This document shows, in pieces, positions 31,611 through 40,665 of a stretch of DNA of 62,350 nt. The first letter of the stretch is position 1; each line of letters opens with the position of its first letter. Location of the stretch: NCBI GenBank assembly GCA_903820035.1, contig CAIJFT010000430.1, forward strand, positions 1 through 62,350, written 5' to 3'. Position numbers and translations under genes: made by a program. Below the pieces are notes generated by a model that saw only the letters and a list, made by a program, of their open reading frames with translations, searched no databases and was not told the DNA's origin. Source of the DNA: an uncultured Opitutia bacterium (GTDB taxonomy: Bacteria > Verrucomicrobiota > Verrucomicrobiia > Opitutales > Opitutaceae).

Positions 31611-32771
31611 ATGGTCGAATTCTACCTTCAGCTTAATCCGGTGGTGCAGGGTGTGCTCAAGGGGCTCGCCGTGATTTTGGTTATTTTCCCCATCGGCGGC
31701 GCCTGTTCGATGGCAGAGCGTAAAGTCTCAGCCTGGATTCAGGGTCGGCCTGGTCCCAATCGTGCCATCGTGCCGTGGGTCGCCTGGATTCCGCTGGTGG
31801 GAACTTTTCTGCAGCGGCTGGGCTTGTTTCACGTCATGGCCGACGGCGGTAAAATGCTTTTCAAGGAAGACGCGCTGCCTGGCCACGTGAACAAGTTCTA
31901 CTTCGTTCTCGCGCCGATTGTCGCCATGATACCTGCGCTCACGACGGTGACCGCCGTGCCGTTCGGTGCGTACCTCGATTCCGCTGGTATGGTCGTGCCG
32001 CTGGTGTTGGCCAACGTCGACATCGGCTTGCTCGCGGTCTTCGCGGTTTCCTCGCTCGGTGTCTACTCGCTGATTCTCGCGGGCTGGGCATCCAATTCAA
32101 AGTATCCGTTCCTCGGTGGTGTTCGCGCCTCGGCTCAGCTGATCTCTTACGAACTTTCGATGACGCTCTCCGTCATTCCGGTCTTCCTTTGGGTTAACGC
32201 GCCGGGCATGGAGCCGACGATGGGACTTGGCCGGGTGGTTGAGTTTCAGAGTCAACCTGGCTTCTGGGGCGGCGCTTGGTTCCTATTCATCATGCCGGTT
32301 TCGGCGTTTATTTTTCTGACGTCGCTGTTTGCTGAAACCAACCGTCAGCCGTTCGACATGCCGGAGTCCGAGGCTGATCTGGTCGGCGGCTTTCACACGG
32401 AGTATGGCGCGTTCAAGTGGGGCTTATTCTTCGTCGCGGAGTACGCCCACATGTTAATTGGCTCCGGTGTTTTCACGCTACTCTTCTTGGGGGGGTGGAA
32501 TCCGCTCCCGTGGATCCCGCTCGCGACGTTCGTTGGCTGGCTCTCGTCGATTCTGCCAATTGCGGGCCATCCAATCTTCGTCGGGGTGCTCTCGATCACC
32601 ATCTTCCTTACGAAGGTGCTCGCGATGATCTTTTTCTTCATGTGGGTGCGCTGGACTCTTCCGCGCTTCCGCTACGATCAGGTCATGGAGATCGGCTGGA
32701 AAAAACTCCTGCCCCTCGCGATCGCGAACCTGCTCGCGTACGCCGTCGGCATCGCGCTGCTTCAGTCCTAA
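31611..32771 (+). CDS. nuoH: NADH-quinone oxidoreductase subunit H
   Basis: A 386-residue NuoH, the membrane subunit that forms the quinone tunnel at the foot of the peripheral arm. It contains ERKVSAWIQGRPGPNR in the first loop, the FAETNRQPFDMPESEADLVG motif in the conserved loop, GGFHTEYGAFKWGLFFVAEY and a C-terminal MWVRWTLPRFRYDQVM. At least eight hydrophobic segments are visible. The ATG at 31611 follows the small membrane protein's stop by one base; a codon 21 bases upstream would overlap it. Confidence 0.97.
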   Translation: MVEFYLQLNPVVQGVLKGLAVILVIFPIGGACSMAERKVSAWIQGRPGPNRAIVPWVAWIPLVGTFLQRLGLFHVMADGGKMLFKEDALPGHVNKFYFVLAPIVAMIPALTTVTAVPFGAYLDSAGMVVPLVLANVDIGLLAVFAVSSLGVYSLILAGWASNSKYPFLGGVRASAQLISYELSMTLSVIPVFLWVNAPGMEPTMGLGRVVEFQSQPGFWGGAWFLFIMPVSAFIFLTSLFAETNRQPFDMPESEADLVGGFHTEYGAFKWGLFFVAEYAHMLIGSGVFTLLFLGGWNPLPWIPLATFVGWLSSILPIAGHPIFVGVLSITIFLTKVLAMIFFFMWVRWTLPRFRYDQVMEIGWKKLLPLAIANLLAYAVGIALLQS

Positions 32772-32785
32772 CTCAGCCACGCGCC

Positions 32786-33328
32786 ATGGCCATCGTCCCA
32801 CTTGAACGCAAGCCGCTCACCTTTGCTGAGCGCACGTACATCCCGCAGATTGTTGCGGGGCTAAAGACGACGTGGAAGCACCTCGTCAGGCCTAAGCAAA
32901 CCTTGGAGTACCCGGAGCAACGGCCTGCGATTCCGGCCGGTTATCGCGGGGTGCCGACGCTCGTGAAGGACCCGCACGGCCGGGAGAAGTGCGTTTCCTG
33001 CCAACTCTGCGAATTCGTCTGCCCACCGAAGGCGATCCGCATCACGCCCGGAGCGATCGCGCTCGACGACCCGACGGGTCACGTGGAGAAGGCACCGCAG
33101 GAGTTCGAGATCGACATGCTGCGCTGCATCTATTGCGGCATGTGCCAAGAGGTGTGCCCCGAGGAGGCCATTTTCCTGCAAAACCAGTTTTCGATGACCG
33201 GCTACACCCGCGAGGAGATGGTCAACCGCAAGGCGCGGTTGTACGAGCTCGGTGGCACGCTGCCCGACACACACTTCAAGTGGGACAAGAAGAAGGCCGC
33301 CGAGGACCACGGCAACGCCCTGCACTGA
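32786..33328 (+). CDS. nuoI: NADH-quinone oxidoreductase subunit I
   Basis: A 180-residue NuoI with two ferredoxin-type [4Fe-4S] motifs (clusters N6a and N6b): C69, C72, C75, C79 and C114, C117, C120, C124. NuoI connects the peripheral electron wire to NuoB. The ATG at 32786 is 14 bases after nuoH; the longer upstream frame overlaps nuoH and is discounted. Length and motif spacing are normal. Confidence 0.97.
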   Translation: MAIVPLERKPLTFAERTYIPQIVAGLKTTWKHLVRPKQTLEYPEQRPAIPAGYRGVPTLVKDPHGREKCVSCQLCEFVCPPKAIRITPGAIALDDPTGHVEKAPQEFEIDMLRCIYCGMCQEVCPEEAIFLQNQFSMTGYTREEMVNRKARLYELGGTLPDTHFKWDKKKAAEDHGNALH

Positions 33329-33344
33329 GCTTCGCATCACCATC

Positions 33345-33860
33345 ATGGGCTCACTTCTTTTCAACGTACTTGCACTGAGCACCCTGATCGCCGCGGCCGG
33401 CGTCGTGGTGAACAAGAACGCCGTCAACGCGTCGATGTGCCTGCTGCTCTCGTTGGTGGGCGTTTCCGGGCTCTTCGTGGCGCTCGAATCCTACCTTCTG
33501 GCGTTCCTGCTGCTACTGGTTTACGCCGGCGCCATCGCCGCGCTGTTTCTATTCATTGTCATGTTGCTCGATACCAAAGGCGATGCCCGGCCGACGCTGC
33601 ACAGGTTGCCTCTCGTCGCGCGCGTCCTCGCGGTCGGGTTGGTCGGCCTCGGGCTCGTCTCTTTCGCCGTCCGCGGACAGCTCGCATCCTCCGACCTAGC
33701 CAAGGTGCCCGCCGTTGGGGCTTCGTTAAAGCTCTACGCTTACCAGCTCTTCACCACTTACCTGCTGCCGGTACAAATCCTCGGTTTCCTGCTGTTGATC
33801 GCGATGCTCGGAGTGATCGTGCTGAGCAAGCGCTTTGAAGGCTTGGAGGACATCAAATGA
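33345..33860 (+). CDS. nuoJ: NADH-quinone oxidoreductase subunit J
   Basis: A 171-residue NuoJ with five hydrophobic segments. The third span carries the conserved [19 protein letters not shown] sequence, including the pi-bulge region used in coupling quinone chemistry to proton pumping. The ATG at 33345 is the first that fits the normal N-terminus; a longer open frame overlaps nuoI. Its stop overlaps the nuoK start (ATGA). Confidence 0.95.
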   Translation: MGSLLFNVLALSTLIAAAGVVVNKNAVNASMCLLLSLVGVSGLFVALESYLLAFLLLLVYAGAIAALFLFIVMLLDTKGDARPTLHRLPLVARVLAVGLVGLGLVSFAVRGQLASSDLAKVPAVGASLKLYAYQLFTTYLLPVQILGFLLLIAMLGVIVLSKRFEGLEDIK

Positions 33861-34165
33861 TTCCGGCGACGCTCAACTCCTACCTCTTCGTCAGCGTCGT
33901 GCTGTTCGCCATCGGCCTAGTCGGTGTGCTGGTCCGGCGTAACACCCTGATCGTGTTCATGTGCCTTGAGCTGATGCTGGTGGCCTCGACCCTCGCGCTC
34001 GTGGCGTTCTCTCGCTACAACGGCACGATGGATGGCAACGTCTTTGTGTTTTTCATCCTCACCGTGGCTGCGGCGGAGGTCGCAGTCGGTCTTGCCATCA
34101 TTGTGGCGCTGTTCCGCAAGCGGCAAACAATCCAGCTGGATCAGTTGAACGCGCTGAAAGATTGA
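33857..34165 (+). CDS. nuoK: NADH-quinone oxidoreductase subunit K
   Basis: A 102-residue NuoK with three transmembrane helices. The two membrane-embedded glutamates needed for proton transfer are in place: E38 in MCLELML and E74 in [11 protein letters not shown] (E. coli E36 and E72). The ATG overlaps the nuoJ stop by four bases. Length is standard. Confidence 0.97.
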   Translation: MIPATLNSYLFVSVVLFAIGLVGVLVRRNTLIVFMCLELMLVASTLALVAFSRYNGTMDGNVFVFFILTVAAAEVAVGLAIIVALFRKRQTIQLDQLNALKD

Positions 34166-34170
34166 CGCTG

Positions 34171-36075
34171 ATGACGCCTGCCCAACTCGCCATTTCCGTC
34201 CTCGTTCTGCCGCTCGCTTCGGCGGCGGTTATCGCGCTTTTCCTGCGCCGGTCCGGCGGGCTTGCTTCGCTCGTTTCGGTTCTAGCCGCGACCGGCATTG
34301 CCGGTGGGGCGCTCCTGCTCGCTTTCGGGGGCAAGGACGCCCGCTTCACTGCGGCTTCCGAATGGCTCCGCTTCGGTGATTTCGCGATCTCGATCGGCTT
34401 TAAGTTCGACGACCTCGCCGCGCTGATGCTCTCGATCGTCGGCGTGGTCGGCCTGTGTGTCCATGTGTTCTCGCTCGGCTACATGCACGGCGACGCGTCG
34501 CGTGGGCGTTACTTCGGCGGTCTTTCGATCTTCATGTTTTCGATGCTCGGCATCGTTTTTGCCGACAATCTTTTCATGCTGTTCATCTTTTGGGAGCTGG
34601 TCGGTTTCAGTTCCTGGCTGCTGATCAACCATTACATGGACAAGCAGTCCGCAGCGGATGCCTCTAAGAAGGCTTTCATCGTGAACCGTGTCGGCGACTT
34701 TGGTTTCCTGCTCGGCATCCTCTGGTGCCAGGCTCAGTTTGGTACGACGAACCTCGATGCCTTGGCCAAGCTGGTTGAGGGCGGCGCGGTGGCGGCGACC
34801 GCGATTCCGCTGCTCCTCTTTTGTGGCGCGGTCGGCAAGTCGGCGCAACTGCCGTTGCACGTGTGGCTTCCCGACGCGATGGAAGGCCCGACGCCGGTGT
34901 CCGCGCTCATTCACGCCGCGACGATGGTCGCCGCCGGCATCTACATGTTGTGCCGGATCAATGTCCTCATGGTGCCCGACGCACTCTCCGTGATTATGTG
35001 GGTCGGCACCTTCACCGCGGTTTACGCGGCCCTTTGCGCGATCACGCAGAGCGATATCAAGAAGGTTCTCGCGTACTCCACGCTCTCGCAGCTCGGCTAT
35101 ATGGTCGCGGCCTTCGGGCTTGGTTCGGTCAGCAGCACGCACATGCACGGCGATACGCCGCACACGGTTTTGCTCGAGGCCGGCGTGGGGGCGGCGATGT
35201 TCCACCTGACGACGCACGCCTTCTTCAAGGCCCTGATGTTCCTCGGTTCCGGCTCGGTGATCCACGCCTGCCACCACGAGCAGGACATCTTCAAGATGGG
35301 AGGTCTGGCAAAGAAACTGCCGATCACGTTCTTCACCTTCACGATCGGCGTGCTGGCGATCATCGGCATGCCGCTGCTCGCCGGCTTCTTCTCCAAGGAT
35401 GCGATTCTCTTCCTGTCTTACGTCGTCGATAAGCGCGTTTTCGTCCTCCTCGCATTCACCGCAATCCTAACAGCCTTCTATATGGTGCGCATGTGGAAAA
35501 TCGTTTTCCTCGGTCTGCCCCGCAGTGAAAATGCGCACCATGCGCATGAGGGTGGTCTGGCGCTGACCGCGCCGCTCGTGGTCCTTGCCCTGCTTTCCGT
35601 GGTTGGCGGCTACGAGTGGTTCTACGAGAAGGTACTGCGCGGCGCGTTTGAAGGGGTGCTTGAACTCGTGCCGCACGCACACGACACCGACCACACGGTC
35701 ATCCTTGCGACGAGCTTGGCGGTCCTCTTGATCGGGGCGCTGAGCGCATTTGCCCTTTATCGTCCGTCGCCAACCGACACGCTCGCGGAGAAGGCCCCCG
35801 GACTCTTCGGTGCCTTGGTTGCGCTCAAGGGCGCTTTTGACCGTTCCTACGATTATTACGTCGCCAAGATGCAGCAGCGTTTCGCGATGCTGTTGAATTT
35901 TCTCGAGCAGATCTTGCTCGCCGGCGTGATCATCCGCGGACTGGCGGGGATCGTCGGCCTCTTCGGGCTCGGCGCCCGTGCGCTGCACGTCGGTAACGCC
36001 AACGCCTACACCTACTGGTTTCTTTTCGGCGTCGCGGCCCTTTGGGCGGCCGCGGCCGGCGTGTTGATTTTCTGA
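34171..36075 (+). CDS. nuoL: NADH-quinone oxidoreductase subunit L
   Basis: A 634-residue NuoL, the distal antiporter-like proton-pumping subunit with the long lateral helix at its C-terminus. The pumping residues are conserved: glutamate in IFWELVGFSSWLL, lysine in AVGKSAQLPLHVWLPDAMEG, then PTPVSALIHAATMVAAGIYM. The ATG at 34171 is used; a TTG at 34162 overlapping the nuoK stop would add three residues. nuoM follows 7 bases later. Confidence 0.96.
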   Translation: MTPAQLAISVLVLPLASAAVIALFLRRSGGLASLVSVLAATGIAGGALLLAFGGKDARFTAASEWLRFGDFAISIGFKFDDLAALMLSIVGVVGLCVHVFSLGYMHGDASRGRYFGGLSIFMFSMLGIVFADNLFMLFIFWELVGFSSWLLINHYMDKQSAADASKKAFIVNRVGDFGFLLGILWCQAQFGTTNLDALAKLVEGGAVAATAIPLLLFCGAVGKSAQLPLHVWLPDAMEGPTPVSALIHAATMVAAGIYMLCRINVLMVPDALSVIMWVGTFTAVYAALCAITQSDIKKVLAYSTLSQLGYMVAAFGLGSVSSTHMHGDTPHTVLLEAGVGAAMFHLTTHAFFKALMFLGSGSVIHACHHEQDIFKMGGLAKKLPITFFTFTIGVLAIIGMPLLAGFFSKDAILFLSYVVDKRVFVLLAFTAILTAFYMVRMWKIVFLGLPRSENAHHAHEGGLALTAPLVVLALLSVVGGYEWFYEKVLRGAFEGVLELVPHAHDTDHTVILATSLAVLLIGALSAFALYRPSPTDTLAEKAPGLFGALVALKGAFDRSYDYYVAKMQQRFAMLLNFLEQILLAGVIIRGLAGIVGLFGLGARALHVGNANAYTYWFLFGVAALWAAAAGVLIF

Positions 36076-36082
36076 TTTTGCG

Positions 36083-37597
36083 ATGAGCCAATTGCCCTTT
36101 GATCCGCTGCTGATCTCCATCGCGATCCCGCTCGCGCTGGCCCTGCTCATTGCGTTCGGCCTGCCCAAGCGCTGGTCGATCCGGCTCGCCTACGTCGCCT
36201 TCGCGGTGCCGCTGCTGATGGCGCTGCACACGTGGTGGCATTTTTCGGCCCAGCCGCAGACAGCTGGTTACGCGTTCCTGACGAATTACACGACGGGGCT
36301 GCAGGGCATCGGAATTTCGCTCAAGCTCGGCCTCAACGGCATCTCGATGCCGCTCTTCGTGCTCGCTGGCATCGTCGGCTTCGCGGCCGGCCTCTACGCG
36401 ATTCGCTCTCAGGCGGAGCGGTTGAAGATTTATCTGATGCTCCTGCTCATCATGCAGGGCGGCTTGATGGGCGTGTTCGCCAGCGTTGACGTCTTCTTCC
36501 TCTACTTCTTCCACGAACTCGCGCTGATCCCGACCTTCATCATGGTCGGCATCTGGGGCGGGCGCGACCGCAGCTACGCGGCGATGAAGCTCACGATCTA
36601 TCTCACCGCCGGTGCGATGATCTCACTCGTTGGCTTGATCGCGCTCTACGTGAAGAGCGGGGCGAACACTTTCGACCTGATCGCCCTCAAGGCCCACCTC
36701 GCGGCGAATCCTCTGCCGGTGACGCTGCAGGAAAATATCTTCGGCCTCCTCGTCTTCGGCTTCGGCATTTTGGTTTCACTCTGGCCGCTGCACACGTGGG
36801 CCCCGCTGGGCTACGGGGCGGCGCCGAGTTCCAACGCCATGCTGCACGCCGGCGTGCTCAAGAAGTTTGGCCTCTACGGTCTCATCCAGGTCGGACTCCC
36901 GCTGCTGCCCGCCGGACTCACCCACTGGGCGCACCCGCTCGCGTGGCTGGCGGTGGTCGGCAACGTTCTCATCGTCGGTCTGATCACCATCGCGCAGCGC
37001 GACCTGAAGCAGATGCTCGGTTACAGCTCGGTGATGCACATGGGTTATGCGTTCCTCGGCATCGCGGCCGGTTCGACCCTCGGCGTCGGCGGCGTGGTGC
37101 TGATGATGGTGGCGCACGGCTTGTCGGTGGCGCTGTTGTTCCTGCTCGCCACGAGTATTTATCAACGCACGCAGACCTTCGCGCTCGACGAGATGGGCGG
37201 CCTCGCTTCGAAGACTCCGGTGCTCGCCGCCTTCTTCGTCTCCGGCACCTTTGCGAGCATCGGTCTGCCGGGTTTTGCAAATTTCTGGGGTGAGCTCACG
37301 ATCTTCATCGCCCTTTGGAAATTCTCACCGTTGATCACCGCTCTGGCGGTCGCGGGCGTGGTGATTTCAGCCGTCTACGGTTTGCGGGCGGCGGCCCGCG
37401 TGTTCTTTGGTCCAGCCACGGAACGCATGGCAGATGTCGCCACGCGAAATCCTCCGACCGATCTCGCCTGGTCGGAAAAGATCCCCGCGCTGATCCTGCT
37501 CTTCTCCCTGCTGTTTGTCGGTTTCTGGCCCAAGTCGATGTCCGAGCCGATCAATGCCGCCCTGACACCCGCCGCCGCGGCGGTCGTTGCCAAATAA
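36083..37597 (+). CDS. nuoM: NADH-quinone oxidoreductase subunit M lacking the TM7 lysine
   Basis: A 504-residue NuoM, the middle antiporter-like subunit. The TM5 glutamate is present (E145 in FFHELALIP), as are the TM8 lysines (K260-K261 in HAGVLKKFGLYG) and the TM12 glutamate region (NFWGELTIF). The TM7 region is different from the family. Canonical NuoM has A-V-K-x-P-x-x-PLHTWLPDAHxEAPT, whereas here residues 225-249 read FGFGILVSLW followed by PLHTWAPLGYGAAPS. The lysine matching E. coli K234 is thus replaced by a hydrophobic residue (about L230) and the PDAHxEAP turn is lost. The frame is open and collinear throughout, so this is not a frameshift. NuoL and NuoN in the same operon keep their lysines. 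Confidence 0.95.
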   Translation: MSQLPFDPLLISIAIPLALALLIAFGLPKRWSIRLAYVAFAVPLLMALHTWWHFSAQPQTAGYAFLTNYTTGLQGIGISLKLGLNGISMPLFVLAGIVGFAAGLYAIRSQAERLKIYLMLLLIMQGGLMGVFASVDVFFLYFFHELALIPTFIMVGIWGGRDRSYAAMKLTIYLTAGAMISLVGLIALYVKSGANTFDLIALKAHLAANPLPVTLQENIFGLLVFGFGILVSLWPLHTWAPLGYGAAPSSNAMLHAGVLKKFGLYGLIQVGLPLLPAGLTHWAHPLAWLAVVGNVLIVGLITIAQRDLKQMLGYSSVMHMGYAFLGIAAGSTLGVGGVVLMMVAHGLSVALLFLLATSIYQRTQTFALDEMGGLASKTPVLAAFFVSGTFASIGLPGFANFWGELTIFIALWKFSPLITALAVAGVVISAVYGLRAAARVFFGPATERMADVATRNPPTDLAWSEKIPALILLFSLLFVGFWPKSMSEPINAALTPAAAAVVAK

Positions 37598-37609
37598 TTC
37601 CCGCCCGCG

Positions 37610-39136
37610 ATGAATCTCGAAGCCGTCAAACTCGCCGCCGCGGATAATCTTTGGACCGCCATTCTGCCCGAGCTCACCCTCGCGTGCATCGCATTGTTCC
37701 TGCTTGTGCTGGAGATCGTCCTCCCGAAGCAGCACCACCGCCTTATCCCTGATGTCGCCGCCGCGGGCATTCTCGGTACCCTCGCCGGACTTTGTCTCAA
37801 CTGGCATCCGGCAACGCTCGGGCTCGATACCTTCAACGGTCTCCTGCACCATGGGCTCGCGGGACAGGTGATGCGCGTGTTTTTCCTGATCGCGGCGTTT
37901 CTCGTCTGCGTCTTGGCGAGGGTGAGCCTCGCGAAGCAGCCGATGCCGCGCGTAGAGTTTTATCACATCCTGCTGGTCGTGACCGGGGCCATGATGCTCC
38001 TCGCGCAGAGCAACCACTTCGTGATGCTGTTCGTCGCCCTCGAGACGTTGACCATCGGGCTTTATGTGTTGGTCTCGTATTTCCGTACCAGCGCAGCCTC
38101 GCTCGAAGCCGGGTTGAAGTACCTGGTCATGGGCGCGCTCAGCTCAGGCATCCTCCTCTTCGGTATTGTGCTACTCTACGGTGTCGCGGGCAACCCGGCG
38201 CTGCCGGCGCACACGGCGCAAGCGTTTAATTACAGTGAACTCGCCCGCTTCCTTGCGGCCAACCCGCATCACTTTGTCGCCAGCCTAGGCATCGTCTTCG
38301 TACTCGCGGGTGTTGCCTTCAAGATCGGAGCTTTTCCTTTCCAGATTTGGGTTCCCGACGTCTACCAAGGTGCGCCCACACCGGTCACGGCGTTTCTCGC
38401 GGTGGCGTCCAAGGGTGCTGGATTTGCCGTTTTGCTTTCGTTGTGCGGCCCAGGCGGTGCTTTTGCCTCTTACGGCTGGCTGATCACACCGATCCTCACC
38501 GTGATGGCGGCGGCGACGATCCTCTTTGGCAACATTGCCGCGCTCACCCAGCACAACGTCAAACGGCTCATCGGGCTCTCCGGTGTTTCACACGCGGGCT
38601 TTTTGCTGCTCGGGGTCGTCGCGGCCCGCACGGTGCCGATGGCGGTGGGCGCGATTTATTTCTATCTGTTCGCCTACCTCATCGCTTCGTTTGCGGTGTT
38701 TGGCGTGATGACACACTTGGCGGGGGAGAAAGATGCCGACCAAGAGCTTGAGCATTATGCCGGGTTGGCGAAGGAACGGCCCTTCCTCGCGATGGTTTTG
38801 GCCGTCGGCCTTGGCTCGCTTGCCGGTATTCCGCCCCTTGCGGGCTTCATGGGCAAATTCTTCGTCTTCATCGCCGCCTATCAGGCTGGTGCGCGTTGCA
38901 TGCTCGCGATCGCGGTGGTGGGGGTGGTGATTTCGATCTATTACTATTTCGGGTGGATCAAGGCGGCCTTTTTCGAGTCATGGACGGTATCGACCGCGGC
39001 GAATCAAGATACCGCCAAGCCGGTTCCGACTCCGGTTGGTTTGATTGCGGGCGTGACGCTCGGTGCTCTGGCGCTCGCGTCGCTCGTCCTTGGTTTCTAC
39101 CAAGGCCCGCTCGGGCAGTGGTTGACCCTACGCTAG
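37610..39136 (+). CDS. nuoN: NADH-quinone oxidoreductase subunit N
   Basis: A 508-residue NuoN, the proximal antiporter-like subunit. Conserved pumping residues are seen: glutamate in FVALETLTIGLYVL, lysine in LKYLVMGALSSGI, and lysine in GVAFKIGAFPFQIWVPDVYQ followed by GAPTPVTAFL. The C-terminal part includes SLAGIPPLAGFMGKFFVF. It is the last nuo gene; no clear terminator follows in the 75 bases before the ThyX-like gene, so read-through into it is possible. Confidence 0.96.
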   Translation: MNLEAVKLAAADNLWTAILPELTLACIALFLLVLEIVLPKQHHRLIPDVAAAGILGTLAGLCLNWHPATLGLDTFNGLLHHGLAGQVMRVFFLIAAFLVCVLARVSLAKQPMPRVEFYHILLVVTGAMMLLAQSNHFVMLFVALETLTIGLYVLVSYFRTSAASLEAGLKYLVMGALSSGILLFGIVLLYGVAGNPALPAHTAQAFNYSELARFLAANPHHFVASLGIVFVLAGVAFKIGAFPFQIWVPDVYQGAPTPVTAFLAVASKGAGFAVLLSLCGPGGAFASYGWLITPILTVMAAATILFGNIAALTQHNVKRLIGLSGVSHAGFLLLGVVAARTVPMAVGAIYFYLFAYLIASFAVFGVMTHLAGEKDADQELEHYAGLAKERPFLAMVLAVGLGSLAGIPPLAGFMGKFFVFIAAYQAGARCMLAIAVVGVVISIYYYFGWIKAAFFESWTVSTAANQDTAKPVPTPVGLIAGVTLGALALASLVLGFYQGPLGQWLTLR

Positions 39137-39211
39137 GTTGATCGGGCGCCGGCGATTTCTACGTTACGTTCTTGCGCCCATGCCGGCTCTTTGCGGCCAT
39201 CGCAGGCGCGC

Positions 39212-40558
39212 ATGAGAATCACCGGTATCGCCCTTGTTCCGCCTCCGACCGCTGCTGATTGCCCCAAGGTGACCCCGGAGCTGCTCGCTTCCGTGCTGGC
39301 GCGCTACTCCCGGAGCAACGAGGGCATCCAGGCGATTCTGGCCAAGGTCGATCTTGCCAACCCGGATGCCTCGATCGACCGCATCCTGAAGTTTGTCGAT
39401 TATGGACACGCTTCAATTGGCGGCCTGACCGGCGGATTGGCGGTCGCACTCGACGACGTGTCGATGTGGCTCGCTTATAAAATTTTCGAGATCGCGCAGA
39501 TGGCCGACGGCCAAGAGTCGAGCACGCGATATATCACGATGGATGCGTCGAACCTGCCGACGGCTGAAGCACTCGGTATTCCCGCCGACCTCGCGGGCCG
39601 CTGGAGCGATGTGATGGCCCGGGCGTTCGCCGCGTACCACGCGGAATATGAGCGACTCGACGCCCTTGCCACCGCCGAGCCGCAGCGCGTGCGTGTGCCG
39701 GCTGAGCCTAAGCCCGCCGTAGTGACGCGGCTGCGTAAGAACTACGCGTTGGATCGCGCCCGCTATTTTATCCCGTTCGCGACGCGCACCAACCTCGGAC
39801 TCGTTCAGTCGTCGCGGATGTGGGCGACGACGGTGAAACAACTGGATTCACTTGCGCATCCCGAGGCGAAAGCGGCGGCGAAGTTGATCCGCGAGGAATT
39901 GCTCAAGCAGTCTCCGCGCCTAATGCGCCACAGTGCCGCCGAGGCGTCTTGCGTGGAGCAGGCCCGCCAGGAACTGGCGACGTCGCTCGCGTTAGGGAGC
40001 CAGCGGCTCTCCGCGGCGCCGTTGGCCGACGAAGTCTGGGTGAAAGTCGACCGCGAGGCGCCGCCGTGGCTGGCGGAGCGGCAGCCGATCGCTGAGGCGC
40101 TCCGGCACCGCTTCAACCGCTACGGTCAGCAGGGTACGGCCACCCGCCGGATGCGCGTCACCTTTGCGTGGAACAACATGGCTTTGGCTGAGCTCCGCGA
40201 TCTCAACCGGCATCGCACGGGGAATCGTTTTACCCCCTTGATCCAGGCAGGATTTTATTTGCCGCCAGAGATTGAGCGGGCGCCGCATGCGGCATTACTG
40301 GCGGACCAGTTGGAACTCACCCGCGAGTTGATGGCGCGCGGTTCAGCGTCCTACGTTTATTCATTGTTGCTCGGGGCTCAGACGCCTTTCGAGCATACGA
40401 CCCAGGCCGACAAATATATCTATGAGGCGGAGCTTCGCACCGGGATGGGTGCGCACTTCCGCTATGCCGAGCACCTCAGCGCCACCTTGAAGGCCTTCTT
40501 CGCCCAAGTGCCGGAGGCCCGCGAATGGGTGGTCGAGGGGACGGCTGAGCCGGAGTGA
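39212..40558 (+). CDS. Tandem-domain ThyX-like protein (FAD-dependent thymidylate synthase family)
   Basis: A 448-residue protein, about twice the usual 210-250 of ThyX. Residues 20-245 look like one ThyX domain: GHASIG at 65-70, QESSTRYI at 101-108, and ARYFIPFATRTNLGLVQSSR at 183-202. Residues 300-440 look like a second: FAWNNMALAELRDLNRHRTG, with RHR at 333-335 and NRFTPL next to it, then LLLGAQTPFEHTTQADKYIY. The ThyX signature R-H-R-x2-S-x-N-E-x-S-x-R-Y is thus divided: the first domain has the E-S-S-x-R-Y half without RHR, and the second has RHR without the NE-S-RY half. Genuine ThyX makes dTMP from dUMP using FAD and methylenetetrahydrofolate. Whether this protein does so is unclear. 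The ATG at 39212 is chosen over an in-frame TTG at 39191. Confidence 0.75.
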   Translation: MRITGIALVPPPTAADCPKVTPELLASVLARYSRSNEGIQAILAKVDLANPDASIDRILKFVDYGHASIGGLTGGLAVALDDVSMWLAYKIFEIAQMADGQESSTRYITMDASNLPTAEALGIPADLAGRWSDVMARAFAAYHAEYERLDALATAEPQRVRVPAEPKPAVVTRLRKNYALDRARYFIPFATRTNLGLVQSSRMWATTVKQLDSLAHPEAKAAAKLIREELLKQSPRLMRHSAAEASCVEQARQELATSLALGSQRLSAAPLADEVWVKVDREAPPWLAERQPIAEALRHRFNRYGQQGTATRRMRVTFAWNNMALAELRDLNRHRTGNRFTPLIQAGFYLPPEIERAPHAALLADQLELTRELMARGSASYVYSLLLGAQTPFEHTTQADKYIYEAELRTGMGAHFRYAEHLSATLKAFFAQVPEAREWVVEGTAEPE

Positions 40559-40665
40559 GTTTTCAATTTTCCCAAGGTAGTTCGCCGATTTTGCCCGCGC
40601 TCCGGATGGTTTATTTGATTTGCTGCAAATTGCTGACGTCGCCTTGCTCGTAGGTACTGTCAGCC

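Noticed and set aside
34282-35277. 331-codon open frame on the minus strand
   Set aside because: Antisense to nuoL and very rich in H, R, E and D, as expected from the complement of membrane-protein codons.
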